Source: DASYQV01 sp036005125 (GTDB lineage: Bacteria; Acidobacteriota; Vicinamibacteria; Vicinamibacterales; UBA2999). Taken from it: a stretch of DNA of 64,000 nucleotides. Below, piece after piece: positions 16,853-26,394 of the stretch. Both the position numbers and the translations under genes were made by a program. A model generated the notes under the pieces. That model was not told where the DNA came from and searched no databases. It saw only the letters and a program-made list of their open reading frames with translations. Positions within the stretch are counted from its first letter, which is position 1, and the number at the start of each line of letters is the position of its first letter. The stretch is from contig DASYQV010000311.1 in NCBI GenBank assembly GCA_036005125.1, positions 7,974 through 71,973 on the forward strand, in the 5' to 3' direction.

Positions 16853-18211
16853 CTACTCACGAATCTTCTCGAGTCTCGCCACCTCGTCTTTGAATGCCTG
16901 GCCCCGCTCCGCGTAATCGCGGAACCAGTCGAAGCTCGCGCACGCCGGCACCAGCAACACGACGCCGTCGGGTGCCGCGGCATCAAACCCCTTTTCAACC
17001 GCGTCGCGCATCGATGCGGCGTCGATGACCGGCAACAGATCGGCGAGTGCCGCCCGCACCAGCGGAGCCGCCTCGCCAATCGCGATCACGCCGCGGCCGT
17101 GCGTCGCGAGCGGCGCGCGCAGGTCGCGCAGATCGCCACCCTTGAACCGTCCGCCGATGATGGCGACCACGCCCCGCTCGAAGCTTTCGATCGAGGCGCG
17201 GGCAGCCTCGACGTTGGTCGCCTTCGAGTCGTTCACGAATCGCACGCCGTTGACGCGCCCGGCCGGTTCCATCACGTGCGGCAGCCCATGGAAGCCGCGG
17301 AGGGCCTGGGCCATTGCGGCAGATGGCACCCCCGCCACGTGGGCTGCGGCCGTGGCGGCCAGCACGTTGTTCAGCATGTGGCGCCCGGTCAGCTCCACGG
17401 CGCTCACCGGGAACAGTCGCTCGTCGCCAGTCGTCGTGCGGCGGACGATCCAGTCCCGGCTCACCACGAACCCTTCGGCAATCGTGCCGCTCAGCGAGTA
17501 GGCCACGACACGGCTCTTCGCCGCGCCCGCGTGATGGACGACCGCGGCATCGTCGGCGTTGACGACCGCCCAGTCGTCGGGCTCCTGGTTCGCGAAGATC
17601 CGCGCCTTCGCCGCGGCGTACGCATCGACGGACGGGTGACGATCGAGGTGGTCGGCTGCCAAGTTGAGCCAGACGGCAATCCAGGGATGAAAAGAGGTCG
17701 TCGTCTCCAACTGAAAGCTGCTCGTCTCGACGACGTGCACGCTCTCGGGCGTCGATTCGTCCACCTGCGCGCTCAGCGGCACGCCGATGTTGCCGCCCAC
17801 GAGCACGGCGCGACCGTCAGCATCGAGCATCCGTCCGATGAGCGTGGTGGTCGTCGACTTACCCTTCGTTCCGGTGACCGCAATCACTCGCCCCTTCAGC
17901 CATCGCCACGCCAGCTCGAGCTCGCCGACGATCTCGACGCCCCGCGCGCGTGCGACGTCGAACACCGGCTGCTCCAGCGGCACGCCGGGGCTCGCGACCA
18001 CGAGGTTCGCCCTCGCGAACGTCGAGGGTTCGTGGCCCCCGAGCTCCAGCCTCACTCCGAGCGTGCGGAGGCGGTCGGCCGCTTCGAACGATTCACGCAG
18101 CTCCGACAGCGTCACCTGCGCTCCCCTCCGGACCAGCAGCTCCGCAGCAGCTATGCCGCTTCGGGCGGCTCCTACGACCACCACGTCCCTGCCCTCGACG
18201 GAGAAGTCCAC
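16853..18211 (-). CDS. murD: UDP-N-acetylmuramoyl-L-alanine--D-glutamate ligase MurD
   Basis: Adds D-Glu to UDP-MurNAc-L-Ala in the cytoplasm. 452 residues. N-terminal Rossmann motif VVVGAARSGIAAAELL, ATP P-loop AVTGTKGKSTTTTLIG near residue 115, the substrate-side ETSSFQLE and NLAADHLDRH, and a C-terminal domain with NDSKATNVEAA and LLVPACASFDWF, which are diagnostic for MurD. The start is GTG at 18211, three bases after the mraY stop, so coupled translation is likely. Confidence 0.98.
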   Translation of the reverse strand: MDFSVEGRDVVVVGAARSGIAAAELLVRRGAQVTLSELRESFEAADRLRTLGVRLELGGHEPSTFARANLVVASPGVPLEQPVFDVARARGVEIVGELELAWRWLKGRVIAVTGTKGKSTTTTLIGRMLDADGRAVLVGGNIGVPLSAQVDESTPESVHVVETSSFQLETTTSFHPWIAVWLNLAADHLDRHPSVDAYAAAKARIFANQEPDDWAVVNADDAAVVHHAGAAKSRVVAYSLSGTIAEGFVVSRDWIVRRTTTGDERLFPVSAVELTGRHMLNNVLAATAAAHVAGVPSAAMAQALRGFHGLPHVMEPAGRVNGVRFVNDSKATNVEAARASIESFERGVVAIIGGRFKGGDLRDLRAPLATHGRGVIAIGEAAPLVRAALADLLPVIDAASMRDAVEKGFDAAAPDGVVLLVPACASFDWFRDYAERGQAFKDEVARLEKIRE

Positions 18212-18214
18212 ATG

Positions 18215-19300
18215 TCACCGCAGCTTCAGCGTCGTGAGACTCATCAGCGCGAAGATGACCGCGACGATCAGGAACCGCGCGATGACCTTCGGCTCGCTCC
18301 AGCCGATCAGCTCGAAGTGATGGTGGATCGGCGCCATCTTGAACACTCGTTTGCCGGTCAGCTTGAACGAGCACACCTGGATCATCACGGACAGGGCCTC
18401 GACGACGAACACGCCGCCAACGATCAGGAGGAGCAGTTCCTGTTTGATGAGGATGGCGACGGTGGCGAGGGCGCCGCCAAGCGCCAGCGATCCGACGTCG
18501 CCCATGAAGATCTCAGCGGGATAGGCGTTGTACCAGAGAAAGCCGAGGCTCGCCCCGACCAGCGCGCCGCAGAAAATCGTCAGCTCGCCGGCCGGCTGAA
18601 AGCGGACGATGAGCAGGTAATCCGCGAGGATGCGGTGACCGGTCACGTACGACAGCGCGGTGAACGCGGCCGCCGCCACGGCAAACGTGCTGATGGCCAG
18701 TCCATCGAGGCCGTCGGTGAGGTTCACGGCGTTGCTGAAGCCGACGAGGACGAACGTCGCGAAGGCGACGTAGAACCATCCGAGATCGGGGATGAGATTC
18801 TTGAAAAACGGAAAGATGAGGCGTGTGTTGTACAGATTGTTCGCGGCCACCGCCATGAGCGCCAGTCCGACGCCGACCCCAATCAGCAGCTGAAACGCCA
18901 TCTTCTGACGGGGGCGCAGGCCGTGATGCGAACGGCGCGTGATCTTCAGGTAGTCGTCGAGGAAGCCGACGGCGCCAAACGCTGTGGTCGAGAGGACGGC
19001 AATCCAGATGTACGGGTTCGAGAGATCCGCCCAGAGCAGCGTCGGCACGAGCGCGGACACCAGGATCAGGAGGCCGCCCATCGTCGGCGTCCCCGCCTTG
19101 GTGCGGTGCGTTTGCGGACCTTCCTGGCGGATGACCTGGCCGATCTGGAACTCCCGCAGCTTGCTGATCATCCACGGACCGAGCACGAGGCTCAGGAGGA
19201 GCGCCGTCAGGCTGGCCGCGGCGGTGCGGAACGTGATGTATCGCGTCACGTTCAGCACGCCGATGTACACCGACAGTGGGTACAGGAGGTAGTAGAGCAT
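18215..19300 (-). CDS. mraY: Phospho-MurNAc-pentapeptide transferase MraY
   Basis: Transfers phospho-MurNAc-pentapeptide to undecaprenyl phosphate to form lipid I. 361 residues with about ten membrane helices. Diagnostic motifs are present: GTPTMGGLLI, GFLDDYLKI with the Asp pair, NAVNLTDGLDGLA with the catalytic Asp, and MAPIHHHFEL in the cytoplasmic loop. The start is ATG at 19300, overlapping the murF stop (ATGA). A member of the tightly packed murE-murF-mraY-murD run. Confidence 0.98.
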   Translation of the reverse strand: MLYYLLYPLSVYIGVLNVTRYITFRTAAASLTALLLSLVLGPWMISKLREFQIGQVIRQEGPQTHRTKAGTPTMGGLLILVSALVPTLLWADLSNPYIWIAVLSTTAFGAVGFLDDYLKITRRSHHGLRPRQKMAFQLLIGVGVGLALMAVAANNLYNTRLIFPFFKNLIPDLGWFYVAFATFVLVGFSNAVNLTDGLDGLAISTFAVAAAAFTALSYVTGHRILADYLLIVRFQPAGELTIFCGALVGASLGFLWYNAYPAEIFMGDVGSLALGGALATVAILIKQELLLLIVGGVFVVEALSVMIQVCSFKLTGKRVFKMAPIHHHFELIGWSEPKVIARFLIVAVIFALMSLTTLKLR

Positions 19301-20724
19301 CAGGCGAGCTCCGCCACGATTCGATCCACCACCAGGTCCGTGCGAATCCCGCGGGAACCCTTGACGAGCACGAGATCACCTGCGCCGAGCGCGCTGGCGA
19401 CGCGCCAGGCCGCCTGATCGCTGTTTTCGACGTAGGTCACGTCGCCTGCGGGCATGCCTGCGCGGATCGCCGCGTCGGCAAGCGCGCGGGCCGGCGGCCC
19501 GCCGACGGCAAACAGCAGGCGCAGGCCGGCCTCTGCCGCGGCTCGCCCGCATTCCTCGTGCAGCGGCACCGACACGTCGCCCAACTCCAGCATCTCGCCG
19601 AGCACGGCGACCTTGCGTGTCGCGCCCGGTTCGCGCGCCACGACCTCGAGCGCTCGCCGGAGAGCGGTCGGGCTCGAGTTGTACGAGTCGTCAATGAGCG
19701 TGACGCCCGAGTTGAGACGATGCACGGCGCCACGATGGGCGGCGGGCGTGAGCCGGCGCGCGATGTCCACGATGACGTCGAGCGCAACCTTGAACTCGAG
19801 CGCCACGGCCGTGGCTGCGAGCACGTTCGCGAGGTTGCCTCGGCCGAGGAGCGGCGTTTCGAACTCTCGCTCGCCCGCCGGTGTCGCGACGCGCGCACGC
19901 ATCCCATTGACGCCGCGATCTTCGATCTCCACGGCGCGGACCGTCGCGTGCGGGGCCGCGCCGAATGTCACCACGCGTCCCGGGAACTTCGTCACGCGCG
20001 CCATCACCAGCGCGTCGTCGGCATTGCAGACGAGAACGGTGGACGCGTCGGCCCGTTCCAGAATCTCCGCCTTGGCATCGGCAATCGCGTCGGCAGATGC
20101 GAAGAACCCGAGATGTGCGTCGCCGACGTTGATCCAGACACGCACGTCGGGCTCGGCAATCGCGACGAGCGTGCTGATCTCGCCCGCGTGATTCATCCCG
20201 AGCTCCATGACCGCCACGTCGGGCCGGTCCCGCAGCTGCATCAGCGAGACGGGCAGTCCGATGTGGTTGTTCAGGTTTCCCTTGTTCTTCACGACCCGGA
20301 AGCGTGTGCCGAGCAACTCGGCGATCGTCTCCTTGGTGGTCGTTTTTCCGGCGCTGCCGGTGATCGCCACGACGCGCGTGCCCGACCCTTGTCGTACCGC
20401 GTGCGCGAGCTGCTGCAAAGCGAGCAGCGTGTCGTCGACCTGGACCAAGGCCGGGGCCTCTTGCCGGGCGTCGAGGTCCGGCCGACGGTCGAAGCCTCCA
20501 TCAACGAGTGCCCCCCCGGCGCCTTTCTCGAGCGCCTGCTCGACAAAGGCATTCCCGTCGAACCGCGGCCCTCGTAACGCCACGAAGAAGTCGCCCGGCT
20601 GCAGCGCTCGCGTGTCGGTCGTCAGGTTGCCGACAGGCCGGGCAGGGGACCCGGAGATGATTCGGCCGCCGACGGTCGTTGCCAACCATCCGAGCGTGAC
20701 GGGCACTACACCGGATGCGGGCAC
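19300..20724 (-). CDS. murF: UDP-MurNAc-tripeptide--D-Ala-D-Ala ligase MurF
   Basis: Adds the D-Ala-D-Ala dipeptide, completing the UDP-MurNAc-pentapeptide. 474 residues. The N-terminal domain contains DTRALQPGDFFVALRG, the P-loop is AITGSAGKTTTKETI near residue 120, then KNKGNLNNHIGLP (substrate loop) and DDSYNSSPTALRRAL in the C-terminal half. The start is GTG at 20724, which overlaps the murE stop by one base (TAGTG). The stop overlaps the mraY start. Confidence 0.98.
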   Translation of the reverse strand: MPASGVVPVTLGWLATTVGGRIISGSPARPVGNLTTDTRALQPGDFFVALRGPRFDGNAFVEQALEKGAGGALVDGGFDRRPDLDARQEAPALVQVDDTLLALQQLAHAVRQGSGTRVVAITGSAGKTTTKETIAELLGTRFRVVKNKGNLNNHIGLPVSLMQLRDRPDVAVMELGMNHAGEISTLVAIAEPDVRVWINVGDAHLGFFASADAIADAKAEILERADASTVLVCNADDALVMARVTKFPGRVVTFGAAPHATVRAVEIEDRGVNGMRARVATPAGEREFETPLLGRGNLANVLAATAVALEFKVALDVIVDIARRLTPAAHRGAVHRLNSGVTLIDDSYNSSPTALRRALEVVAREPGATRKVAVLGEMLELGDVSVPLHEECGRAAAEAGLRLLFAVGGPPARALADAAIRAGMPAGDVTYVENSDQAAWRVASALGAGDLVLVKGSRGIRTDLVVDRIVAELA

Positions 20725-22247
20725 TAACTCACCTTCGCACGCAGACGCCGCGCCGAGAGCGCCTCGCGCGCCACGGCGACGTCGTCGAACGGAAAGACCC
20801 GGCCGGCGACTTCCTGATACTTTTCGTGTCCCTTGCCGGCGATGAGCACGACGTCGCCGCTCGCCGCCCGCTCGATTGCCTGACGGATAGCGTCCCGGCG
20901 ATCGATCACCGTAAGAGCCTCTGTCGATCCTTGCCGCAGCTCGGCCCGCACGCCTCGCATCACCTCGTCGATGATGCGCATGGGATCCTCGCTGCGCGGA
21001 TTATCCGACGTGACGACCACCACGTCGCTCAAGCGCGCCGCGACCATGCCCATCAGCGGCCGCTTCGTGCGATCGCGATCGCCGCCTGCGCCGAAGACGG
21101 TAATCAGCCGTTCCGGAGCGAGCGGCCGCGCCGTTTCCAGCAGATTCCGCAACGCATCATCGGTGTGAGCGTAGTCGATGACCACCGTGATGTCGTCCTT
21201 GGCCGACGAGGCGATTTCAAATCGCCCCGGTACACCCGGCAGCTGGGCGAGCCCGCGCGCGATCGGGTCGAGCGGCAGGCCGAGGGCGGTCGCGGTACCG
21301 ACGGCGGCAAGGATGTTGTACACATTCGGCCGGCCAACGAGTTTCGAGCGGACCGGTACAACGCCCACCGGCGTTCGAACGTCGAACTGCAGACCCTCGA
21401 GCGAGAACGACAGTGGGCCGGGCGCCACGTCGGCTGGCTTGCCGATGGCGTACGTCACCGGATTGCCCGTCCGTTCCACGAGAGAGGCGCCGCGCGGATC
21501 GTCGAGGTTCACGACGGCCGGCGCGGCGTCCGGCAGCATGTCGAACAGACGTCGCTTGGCCGCAAAGTAGTCTTCCATGTCGGCATGGAAGTCGAGGTGA
21601 TCGCGCGTCAGGTTCGTGAAGACGGCCGCGGCGAACTGCATGCCGTCCACGCGCCGGAGCGCGAGCGCATGTGAAGACACCTCCATCACGCACGCCCCGC
21701 AGCCGGCCTCCACCATCTGGTGGAGCAGATCCTCTACATCAGGAGCCTCGGGTGTCGTGCGGGTCGCGTCGAATTCGCGATCGCCAACCCGGTATTTCAC
21801 CGTTCCCATCAGCCCGCATCGCACGCCGGCGGCTTCGAAGGTCGCGCTCAACAGGTATGCCGTTGTCGTCTTTCCGTTTGTGCCGGTGATACCGACGACC
21901 TGCATCCGGCGGCTCGGATGACCGTAGAACTCCGCGGCCAGCAGTGCCAGCGCGAGACGGGCGTCCGGTACGAGCAGCCACGGTACGGGTGTGAACGTTT
22001 CAGGCGGCCGTTCGGCAACGACAGCCGCGGCGCCGCTGGCAATCGCCTGAGGCGCGAACCGAACACCGTCAGTCGTCAGCCCGCGCAGCGCGACGAAGAT
22101 CGACCCGGGCTTCGTCCGGCGAGAGTCGTGGGTCACGCCTGATGCCTCGATATCGAGCGCTCCCGTGCGGGCGTCGGGCACGCTCGCCGGTCGCTGCTCG
22201 GGCGGCAGGGCGCGAACCAATGCGTACAGCAGTTGGCCGACGGTCAT
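20724..22247 (-). CDS. murE: UDP-MurNAc-L-Ala-D-Glu--meso-diaminopimelate ligase MurE
   Basis: Adds the third stem-peptide residue. 507 residues. N-terminal THDSRRTKPGSIFVALRG, P-loop GITGTNGKTTTAYLL near residue 125, and the specificity motif SDNPRSEDP. DNPR in this place is the established marker for meso-diaminopimelate rather than lysine, which supports a DAP-type wall. The start is ATG at 22247 (MTVGQLLYAL), which overlaps the ftsI stop (ATGA). The frame extends to 22295, but that part lies inside ftsI. Confidence 0.98.
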   Translation of the reverse strand: MTVGQLLYALVRALPPEQRPASVPDARTGALDIEASGVTHDSRRTKPGSIFVALRGLTTDGVRFAPQAIASGAAAVVAERPPETFTPVPWLLVPDARLALALLAAEFYGHPSRRMQVVGITGTNGKTTTAYLLSATFEAAGVRCGLMGTVKYRVGDREFDATRTTPEAPDVEDLLHQMVEAGCGACVMEVSSHALALRRVDGMQFAAAVFTNLTRDHLDFHADMEDYFAAKRRLFDMLPDAAPAVVNLDDPRGASLVERTGNPVTYAIGKPADVAPGPLSFSLEGLQFDVRTPVGVVPVRSKLVGRPNVYNILAAVGTATALGLPLDPIARGLAQLPGVPGRFEIASSAKDDITVVIDYAHTDDALRNLLETARPLAPERLITVFGAGGDRDRTKRPLMGMVAARLSDVVVVTSDNPRSEDPMRIIDEVMRGVRAELRQGSTEALTVIDRRDAIRQAIERAASGDVVLIAGKGHEKYQEVAGRVFPFDDVAVAREALSARRLRAKVS

Positions 22248-24268
22248 GGCTGCATTCCGCTCGCAAGACGCACCGACGTTTGACGCGCGAGCCACAACGT
22301 GGCCGACGAGCCGCGGTCAGTGGGCGCACCGGGCCCGGGCTGCTGATCGACAACGACGCCAGCGCCCTGAAGACGGACGGTCAGGCCCATCTGGACCAGC
22401 GTGCGCAGCGCCTCGCGCGCGCTCAGTCCACGAAGGTCGGGAAAGGCGGAACGGTCTGCCGAGGATGGGCCGTGCAGCGGGACGAGTGGCAGCGCGCCCA
22501 CCGGACCGGCAGTTGGCTGCGCTGGCGTCTGGTGACGTTCGGCGACCAGCACCGGAGGCGGGGCGTTCACCGTGGCCGGCACGCCGGCATGCCGGAGTGC
22601 AGCGTCCGCGATTTTCTGAAACACGGGCGCGGCGACCTGTCCTCCGAAGTAACCATCCCTTCCATGGGGCGAATCGATGACGACAACGATGGTGAACACG
22701 GGTCTGGTCGCGGGGACGAAGCCGACGAACGACGCGTTGAATTCCGAGTGCGAGTAGCGCCCCCCGACGAGCTTCTGCGCGGTGCCGGTTTTGCCGGCAA
22801 CCGTGTAGCCGGAAATCGCCGCGCGCGTCGCCGTCCCACGCTGGACGACCCCCTCCATCATGCGTGTCAGTTCGACGGCGGTTGCGGCACTGATCGTACG
22901 CCGCACGATCTTGTGCGGAACGACGGTTCGCCTGCCGTCTCGGATAACGGCCCGCACGGCTCGGGGCTCGAAGAGGTTGCCGCCATTGGCGATGGAGCTG
23001 ACAGCCGCGGCCATCTGCAGCGGGGTCACCCCGACCTGATAGCCGATCGACACTGACGCGAGCGCGCTGTCGGTGAGCTTCGAGGGATCCCACACGATGC
23101 CCGGGCTCTCGCCTGGAAAGTCGCGCGACGTCGGCCGCCCGAACCCGAACCGGCGAACGTACAGACCGAGTCGCTCCGGGCCCAGCTTGAGCCCCACTTT
23201 GGTGGCGCCGACGTTGCTCGACTTGACGATGACATCGGCGAATGACAGCACGTTGTACGCGTGCACGTCGTCAATCACGCGCGCTCCGAGCCGGATCACG
23301 CCGCCGCTGACGTCGATCGGATCCTCCGGCCGGAATATCTTCTCCTCGAGAGCGGCCGATGCCGTCACGATCTTGAAGGTGGAGCCCGGCTCGTACAGGT
23401 CCTGTACTGCCCGATTACGCCGCGTCTCTTCATCCGCGTTCCGGAACGCGTTGGGGTTGAACGTGGGGACGTTCGCGAGGGCGAGGATTTCGCCCGTCCT
23501 CGGATCCATGATCACGGCAGACCCGCCGGCGGCGGCGTTCGCCTTGACCGCGGCGTGAAGCTCCCGTTCGACGATGTGCTGCAGGTGCTGATCGATCGTC
23601 AGCTCGAGCGTGGCGCCAGCGGTCGGCGGCCGCTCGATGCGGCTGAAGGCATGGCGCCGCGCGTCGGTCTGAATCAGCACCGTGCCCGGCCGTCCTTTGA
23701 TGAGGCCGTCGTATGCGGCTTCGATTCCATGAAGGCCGGTGTTGTCGATGCCTACGTAGCCCAGCAGGTGCGCCGCAAGCTCCTTGTTGGGGTAGAAGCG
23801 GCGGTTCTCCTTCATGAAGCCGATGCCTTCGAGCTGCAGCGCGTCGACACGGCGCGCCTCCTCCGGTGACACCTGCCGCCGCACGTAGACGAACGCGCGC
23901 TGCCGCCGGAACCGCTCGACGAACCCCTCGCGCTCCTTTATCGTGCACACGTCCAGCGCGCCGCACAGCGCCGCGGCGGCGCTCTCTGGATTATCGATCT
24001 CGTTCGGAACGGCGTAGATCGATTCGGCATCCACGCTGTATGCGAGCACACGGCCGCGACGGTCGAGGATCTCGCCGCGCTTGGCGGGTGCGCTGACCGT
24101 GCGCATCTGCTGTCGATCGGCCCGTGCCGAGAGCTCGGCGTGCCGGAGGACCTGCAGGTACACGAGGCGGGCTTCGATCGCGACCGTCCATAGACCGAAG
24201 CAGACGGCGGCGACGACGAGTCGGCGCTTCAGGGTCGTGCGCCAGGGGTTGGCGGTGTCTTCGACCAC
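22244..24268 (-). CDS. ftsI: Septal peptidoglycan transpeptidase FtsI (PBP3-type with C-terminal PASTA domain)
   Basis: Class B penicillin-binding protein that cross-links septal peptidoglycan with FtsW. 674 residues. One N-terminal transmembrane helix (residues 16-36), then the dimerisation domain with RGEILDRRGRVLAYS, and the transpeptidase domain with STFK (Ser296), SSN (350-352) and KTGT (493-496). A single PASTA domain at the C-terminus (FPDLRGLSAREALRTL...) makes it more like SpoVD or Gram-positive PBP2x than Escherichia coli FtsI. The start is GTG at 24268, with AGGGA 9 bases upstream. The stop overlaps murE. Confidence 0.97.
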   Translation of the reverse strand: MVEDTANPWRTTLKRRLVVAAVCFGLWTVAIEARLVYLQVLRHAELSARADRQQMRTVSAPAKRGEILDRRGRVLAYSVDAESIYAVPNEIDNPESAAAALCGALDVCTIKEREGFVERFRRQRAFVYVRRQVSPEEARRVDALQLEGIGFMKENRRFYPNKELAAHLLGYVGIDNTGLHGIEAAYDGLIKGRPGTVLIQTDARRHAFSRIERPPTAGATLELTIDQHLQHIVERELHAAVKANAAAGGSAVIMDPRTGEILALANVPTFNPNAFRNADEETRRNRAVQDLYEPGSTFKIVTASAALEEKIFRPEDPIDVSGGVIRLGARVIDDVHAYNVLSFADVIVKSSNVGATKVGLKLGPERLGLYVRRFGFGRPTSRDFPGESPGIVWDPSKLTDSALASVSIGYQVGVTPLQMAAAVSSIANGGNLFEPRAVRAVIRDGRRTVVPHKIVRRTISAATAVELTRMMEGVVQRGTATRAAISGYTVAGKTGTAQKLVGGRYSHSEFNASFVGFVPATRPVFTIVVVIDSPHGRDGYFGGQVAAPVFQKIADAALRHAGVPATVNAPPPVLVAERHQTPAQPTAGPVGALPLVPLHGPSSADRSAFPDLRGLSAREALRTLVQMGLTVRLQGAGVVVDQQPGPGAPTDRGSSATLWLARQTSVRLASGMQP

Positions 24269-24339
24269 CGGACGTTTCCCTGCCGTGGTTACACGGCGTT
24301 ATTCGACACGTTCATGCACCTTCGCGCGTGTGAGCATGG

Positions 24340-24732
24340 TTACCGATGCGCGACGATGGAGCGCGGCGGCGGGGGGGACGGCCTCACGCGTTCGATGACG
24401 GATGCATCATCCGGGCCGGGCGCGATCATGTGCAGGCGCTCCATCGCGAGCTTCTCGATGCGCGCCGGCGCTCGCAGCGTCTCGATCTCGAGGCGCAGGT
24501 GTCGGTTGATCTCGTCTTCCGCGGCTCGTTCGAGCTGCATGTTTTCGAGTCGGTACCCGTGGCGGAGCAACTCGAAGTGCTGCCACGCCGAGAAGAGAAG
24601 CACCGACACGAAGAAGAGGCCCAGCCCCACCGAGCGCCACATCTCGCGCTGCCGGTCGCGATCGATCTCGCGCACGATGGGATTGTTCCGTACATCCTTC
24701 TTGATCGCGTATTCGAACGTTTCGGCCGTCAT
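24340..24732 (-). CDS. ftsL: Cell division protein FtsL
   Basis: Small bitopic divisome protein that pairs with FtsB and FtsQ. 130 residues. The cytoplasmic N-terminus is charged, one transmembrane helix follows (about 35-50, VGLGLFFVSVLLFSAW), and a leucine-zipper-like periplasmic helix (LLRHGYRLENMQLERAAEDE) ends in a Pro-rich tail. Identification rests on topology, length and position between rsmH and ftsI, since FtsL is poorly conserved. The start is ATG at 24732, with AGGTGA 8 bases upstream. Confidence 0.88.
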   Translation of the reverse strand: MTAETFEYAIKKDVRNNPIVREIDRDRQREMWRSVGLGLFFVSVLLFSAWQHFELLRHGYRLENMQLERAAEDEINRHLRLEIETLRAPARIEKLAMERLHMIAPGPDDASVIERVRPSPPPPRSIVAHR

Positions 24733-24744
24733 ACCGAGTCACCT

Positions 24745-24908
24745 TGCCGACGGAGGGCTACGGAGGGGACGGAGGGAACGGTATCTACACAGAGAAACCG
24801 AGAAACAGAGACCGAACACACGTATCTCCCTCCCGTTTCTCTCAGTCTCCGTATAAAAACCTTTCCCTCTGTCGTCGCGGTTCCCTCCGTCTTCCTGCGT
24901 TTTCCGTT
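24745..24908. repeat. Nested inverted repeat of GGAGGG and GAGAAAC units between rsmH and ftsL
   Basis: Left: GGAGGGCTACGGAGGGGACGGAGGG, then AGAGAAACCGAGAAACAGAG. Right: TTTCTCTCAGTCTCCG, then GTTCCCTCCGTC. The two halves pair in nested order, again a hairpin of short tandem modules. It separates rsmH from ftsL by 190 bases. Confidence 0.65.
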
Positions 24909-24922
24909 CCGCTTCCGTTTCC

Positions 24923-25816
24923 TCAGGTCCGTTCGGCGGCGCGGAGCTTGGCGCTTCGCGCTCGCGGGTTGCGTGCCGTCTCGGCCTCGCTCGGGACGAC
25001 CGGGCGTTTGGTCAGAATCTTCAGACCGCCGTCGGCCTGCAGCCCGCGCAACGTGTGCTTGACGATCCGGTCCTCCAGCGAATGGAACGTGACGATCGAC
25101 AGCCGGCCGCCCGCGGACAGATTCCGTGCTGCTGATGCGAGGAATGTGTCGAGTCCCTCGAGCTCGCGGTTGATCCAGATGCGAATGGCCTGGAATGTTC
25201 GCGTCGCCGGGTCGATCCTCGAGTAGCCCTTGCGCGGGATCGCTCGCCGCACGAGATCGGCGAGCTGGCCCGTTGTTTCAATTGCGTTCCGAGCGCGGGC
25301 CTCGATCACCGCCCGCGCCACTCTCCGTGAGTAACGCTCCTCTCCGAACCTGTAAATCACGTCGGCAAGCGTCCGCTCGTCCACCTCGCGGAGGGCGTCG
25401 GCGGCGGTCGGTCCTTGCGTCGTGTCCATCCGCATGTCGAGCGGCTCGTCGCGCCGGAAGCTGAAACCGCGGCCTGGCGCGTCGAGCTGCATCGACGAGA
25501 CGCCGAGATCCGCGAGCAGCCCGTCGACGGGCGGCAGGTTGCGCGCGGCGAGTATCTCGTCGAGGCGACGGTAGTCGGCGTGGACGAGCTCGACACGGTC
25601 GCCGAACGGTTGGAGCCGTTCGCGCGCGTAGTCGAGCGCCGCCGCGTCGCGGTCGAGGCCCAGGACACGCGAGGCCCCGTGCTCGAGCAGCGCCTGCGCA
25701 TGACCGCCGAGTCCAACAGTGCAATCGACGAACTGGCCGCCGCGGGACGGCGCGAGCAGCGCGAGCACTTCGGCCACCAGGACCGGTTCGTGCGACGAAC
25801 CTTGCGCCTGCTCCAC
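24923..25816 (-). CDS. rsmH: 16S rRNA (cytosine1402-N4)-methyltransferase RsmH (MraW)
   Basis: SAM-dependent methylation of C1402 in the ribosomal P site. 297 residues. N-terminal HEPVLVAEVL, SAM-binding motif DCTVGLGGHAQALLE, GLDRDAAALDYAR, the family-specific LADLGVSSMQLDAPGRGFSF, and the C-terminal IVTFHSLEDRIVKH. The start is GTG at 25816, 15 bases after the mraZ stop. Standard second gene of the dcw cluster. Confidence 0.97.
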   Translation of the reverse strand: MEQAQGSSHEPVLVAEVLALLAPSRGGQFVDCTVGLGGHAQALLEHGASRVLGLDRDAAALDYARERLQPFGDRVELVHADYRRLDEILAARNLPPVDGLLADLGVSSMQLDAPGRGFSFRRDEPLDMRMDTTQGPTAADALREVDERTLADVIYRFGEERYSRRVARAVIEARARNAIETTGQLADLVRRAIPRKGYSRIDPATRTFQAIRIWINRELEGLDTFLASAARNLSAGGRLSIVTFHSLEDRIVKHTLRGLQADGGLKILTKRPVVPSEAETARNPRARSAKLRAAERT

Positions 25817-25831
25817 GACCGCGGCTCTCCG

Positions 25832-26296
25832 TTAAATGCCATGCTCCGACATCCGAAGGCCGTCTTCGTCGGTCCACGGTTCCCGCTGGAGCTTCTGCTG
25901 GAATCGTTCCTCGTTCCAGACATCGAGGTAATCGATGCGGCCGAACACGCGGACGTCGCCGATGATCGACGCGCTCTCACGAAGGTGCGCCGGAATGACC
26001 ACCCGGCCCTGGGGGTCGAGCTCGACCGCCTGACCGTAGAAGTTCACCCGATCGAGGAACTTGAGCCGCGAGGGATGGTTCCCCGGCATGATTGACAGCT
26101 TCCGTTCGATTTCCAGCCAGACCGGCATCGGATAAATCCGTACGGAATCGCCGGCCAGGCTGGTGACGAAGACATCCGGCCCGTGCTGGTCCTGAATGAC
26201 CGCCCGGAAGATAGTCGGCACCTTAAGTCGACCCTTTTCGTCGATTCGCGCCGGAGCGCTCCCACGGAGGCCTCTTTGCTCCACTTCTGTCCACAA
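25832..26296 (-). CDS. mraZ: Transcriptional regulator MraZ
   Basis: AbrB-like DNA-binding protein that in other bacteria represses its own dcw operon. 154 residues. It has two tandem DXXXR half-domains: IDEKGRLKVPTIFR near the N-terminus and LDPQGRVVIPAHLRE about 80 residues later. The start is uncertain: the frame opens with TTG at 26296, close to the predicted transcription start, while GTG at 26284 would give a leader of about 25 bases. Neither has a proper Shine-Dalgarno. First gene of the dcw cluster. Confidence 0.93.
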   Translation of the reverse strand: MWTEVEQRGLRGSAPARIDEKGRLKVPTIFRAVIQDQHGPDVFVTSLAGDSVRIYPMPVWLEIERKLSIMPGNHPSRLKFLDRVNFYGQAVELDPQGRVVIPAHLRESASIIGDVRVFGRIDYLDVWNEERFQQKLQREPWTDEDGLRMSEHGI

Positions 26297-26307
26297 AAAT
26301 CCACTCG

Positions 26308-26337
26308 ATGATATGGCGCAGCTCGGAAGATTGTCAA
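26308..26337 (-). promoter_or_regulatory. Sigma-70 promoter of the dcw cluster (mraZp)
   Basis: On the minus strand, TTGACA (26337-26332) is followed after 18 bases by TATCAT (26313-26308). This is a near-consensus housekeeping promoter, rare in GC-rich DNA, ending 11 bases before the first possible mraZ start. A very short leader is implied. Confidence 0.75.
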
Positions 26338-26394
26338 CCGCAAACGCCAGATTGACAGCATGTTACGCCTAATTTTCGTCATACTTTCGTGAGC

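Noticed and set aside
16823..19417. 864-codon open frame antisense to murD and mraY
   Set aside because: His/Arg/Asp-rich low-complexity translation, no motif, opposite two certain genes.
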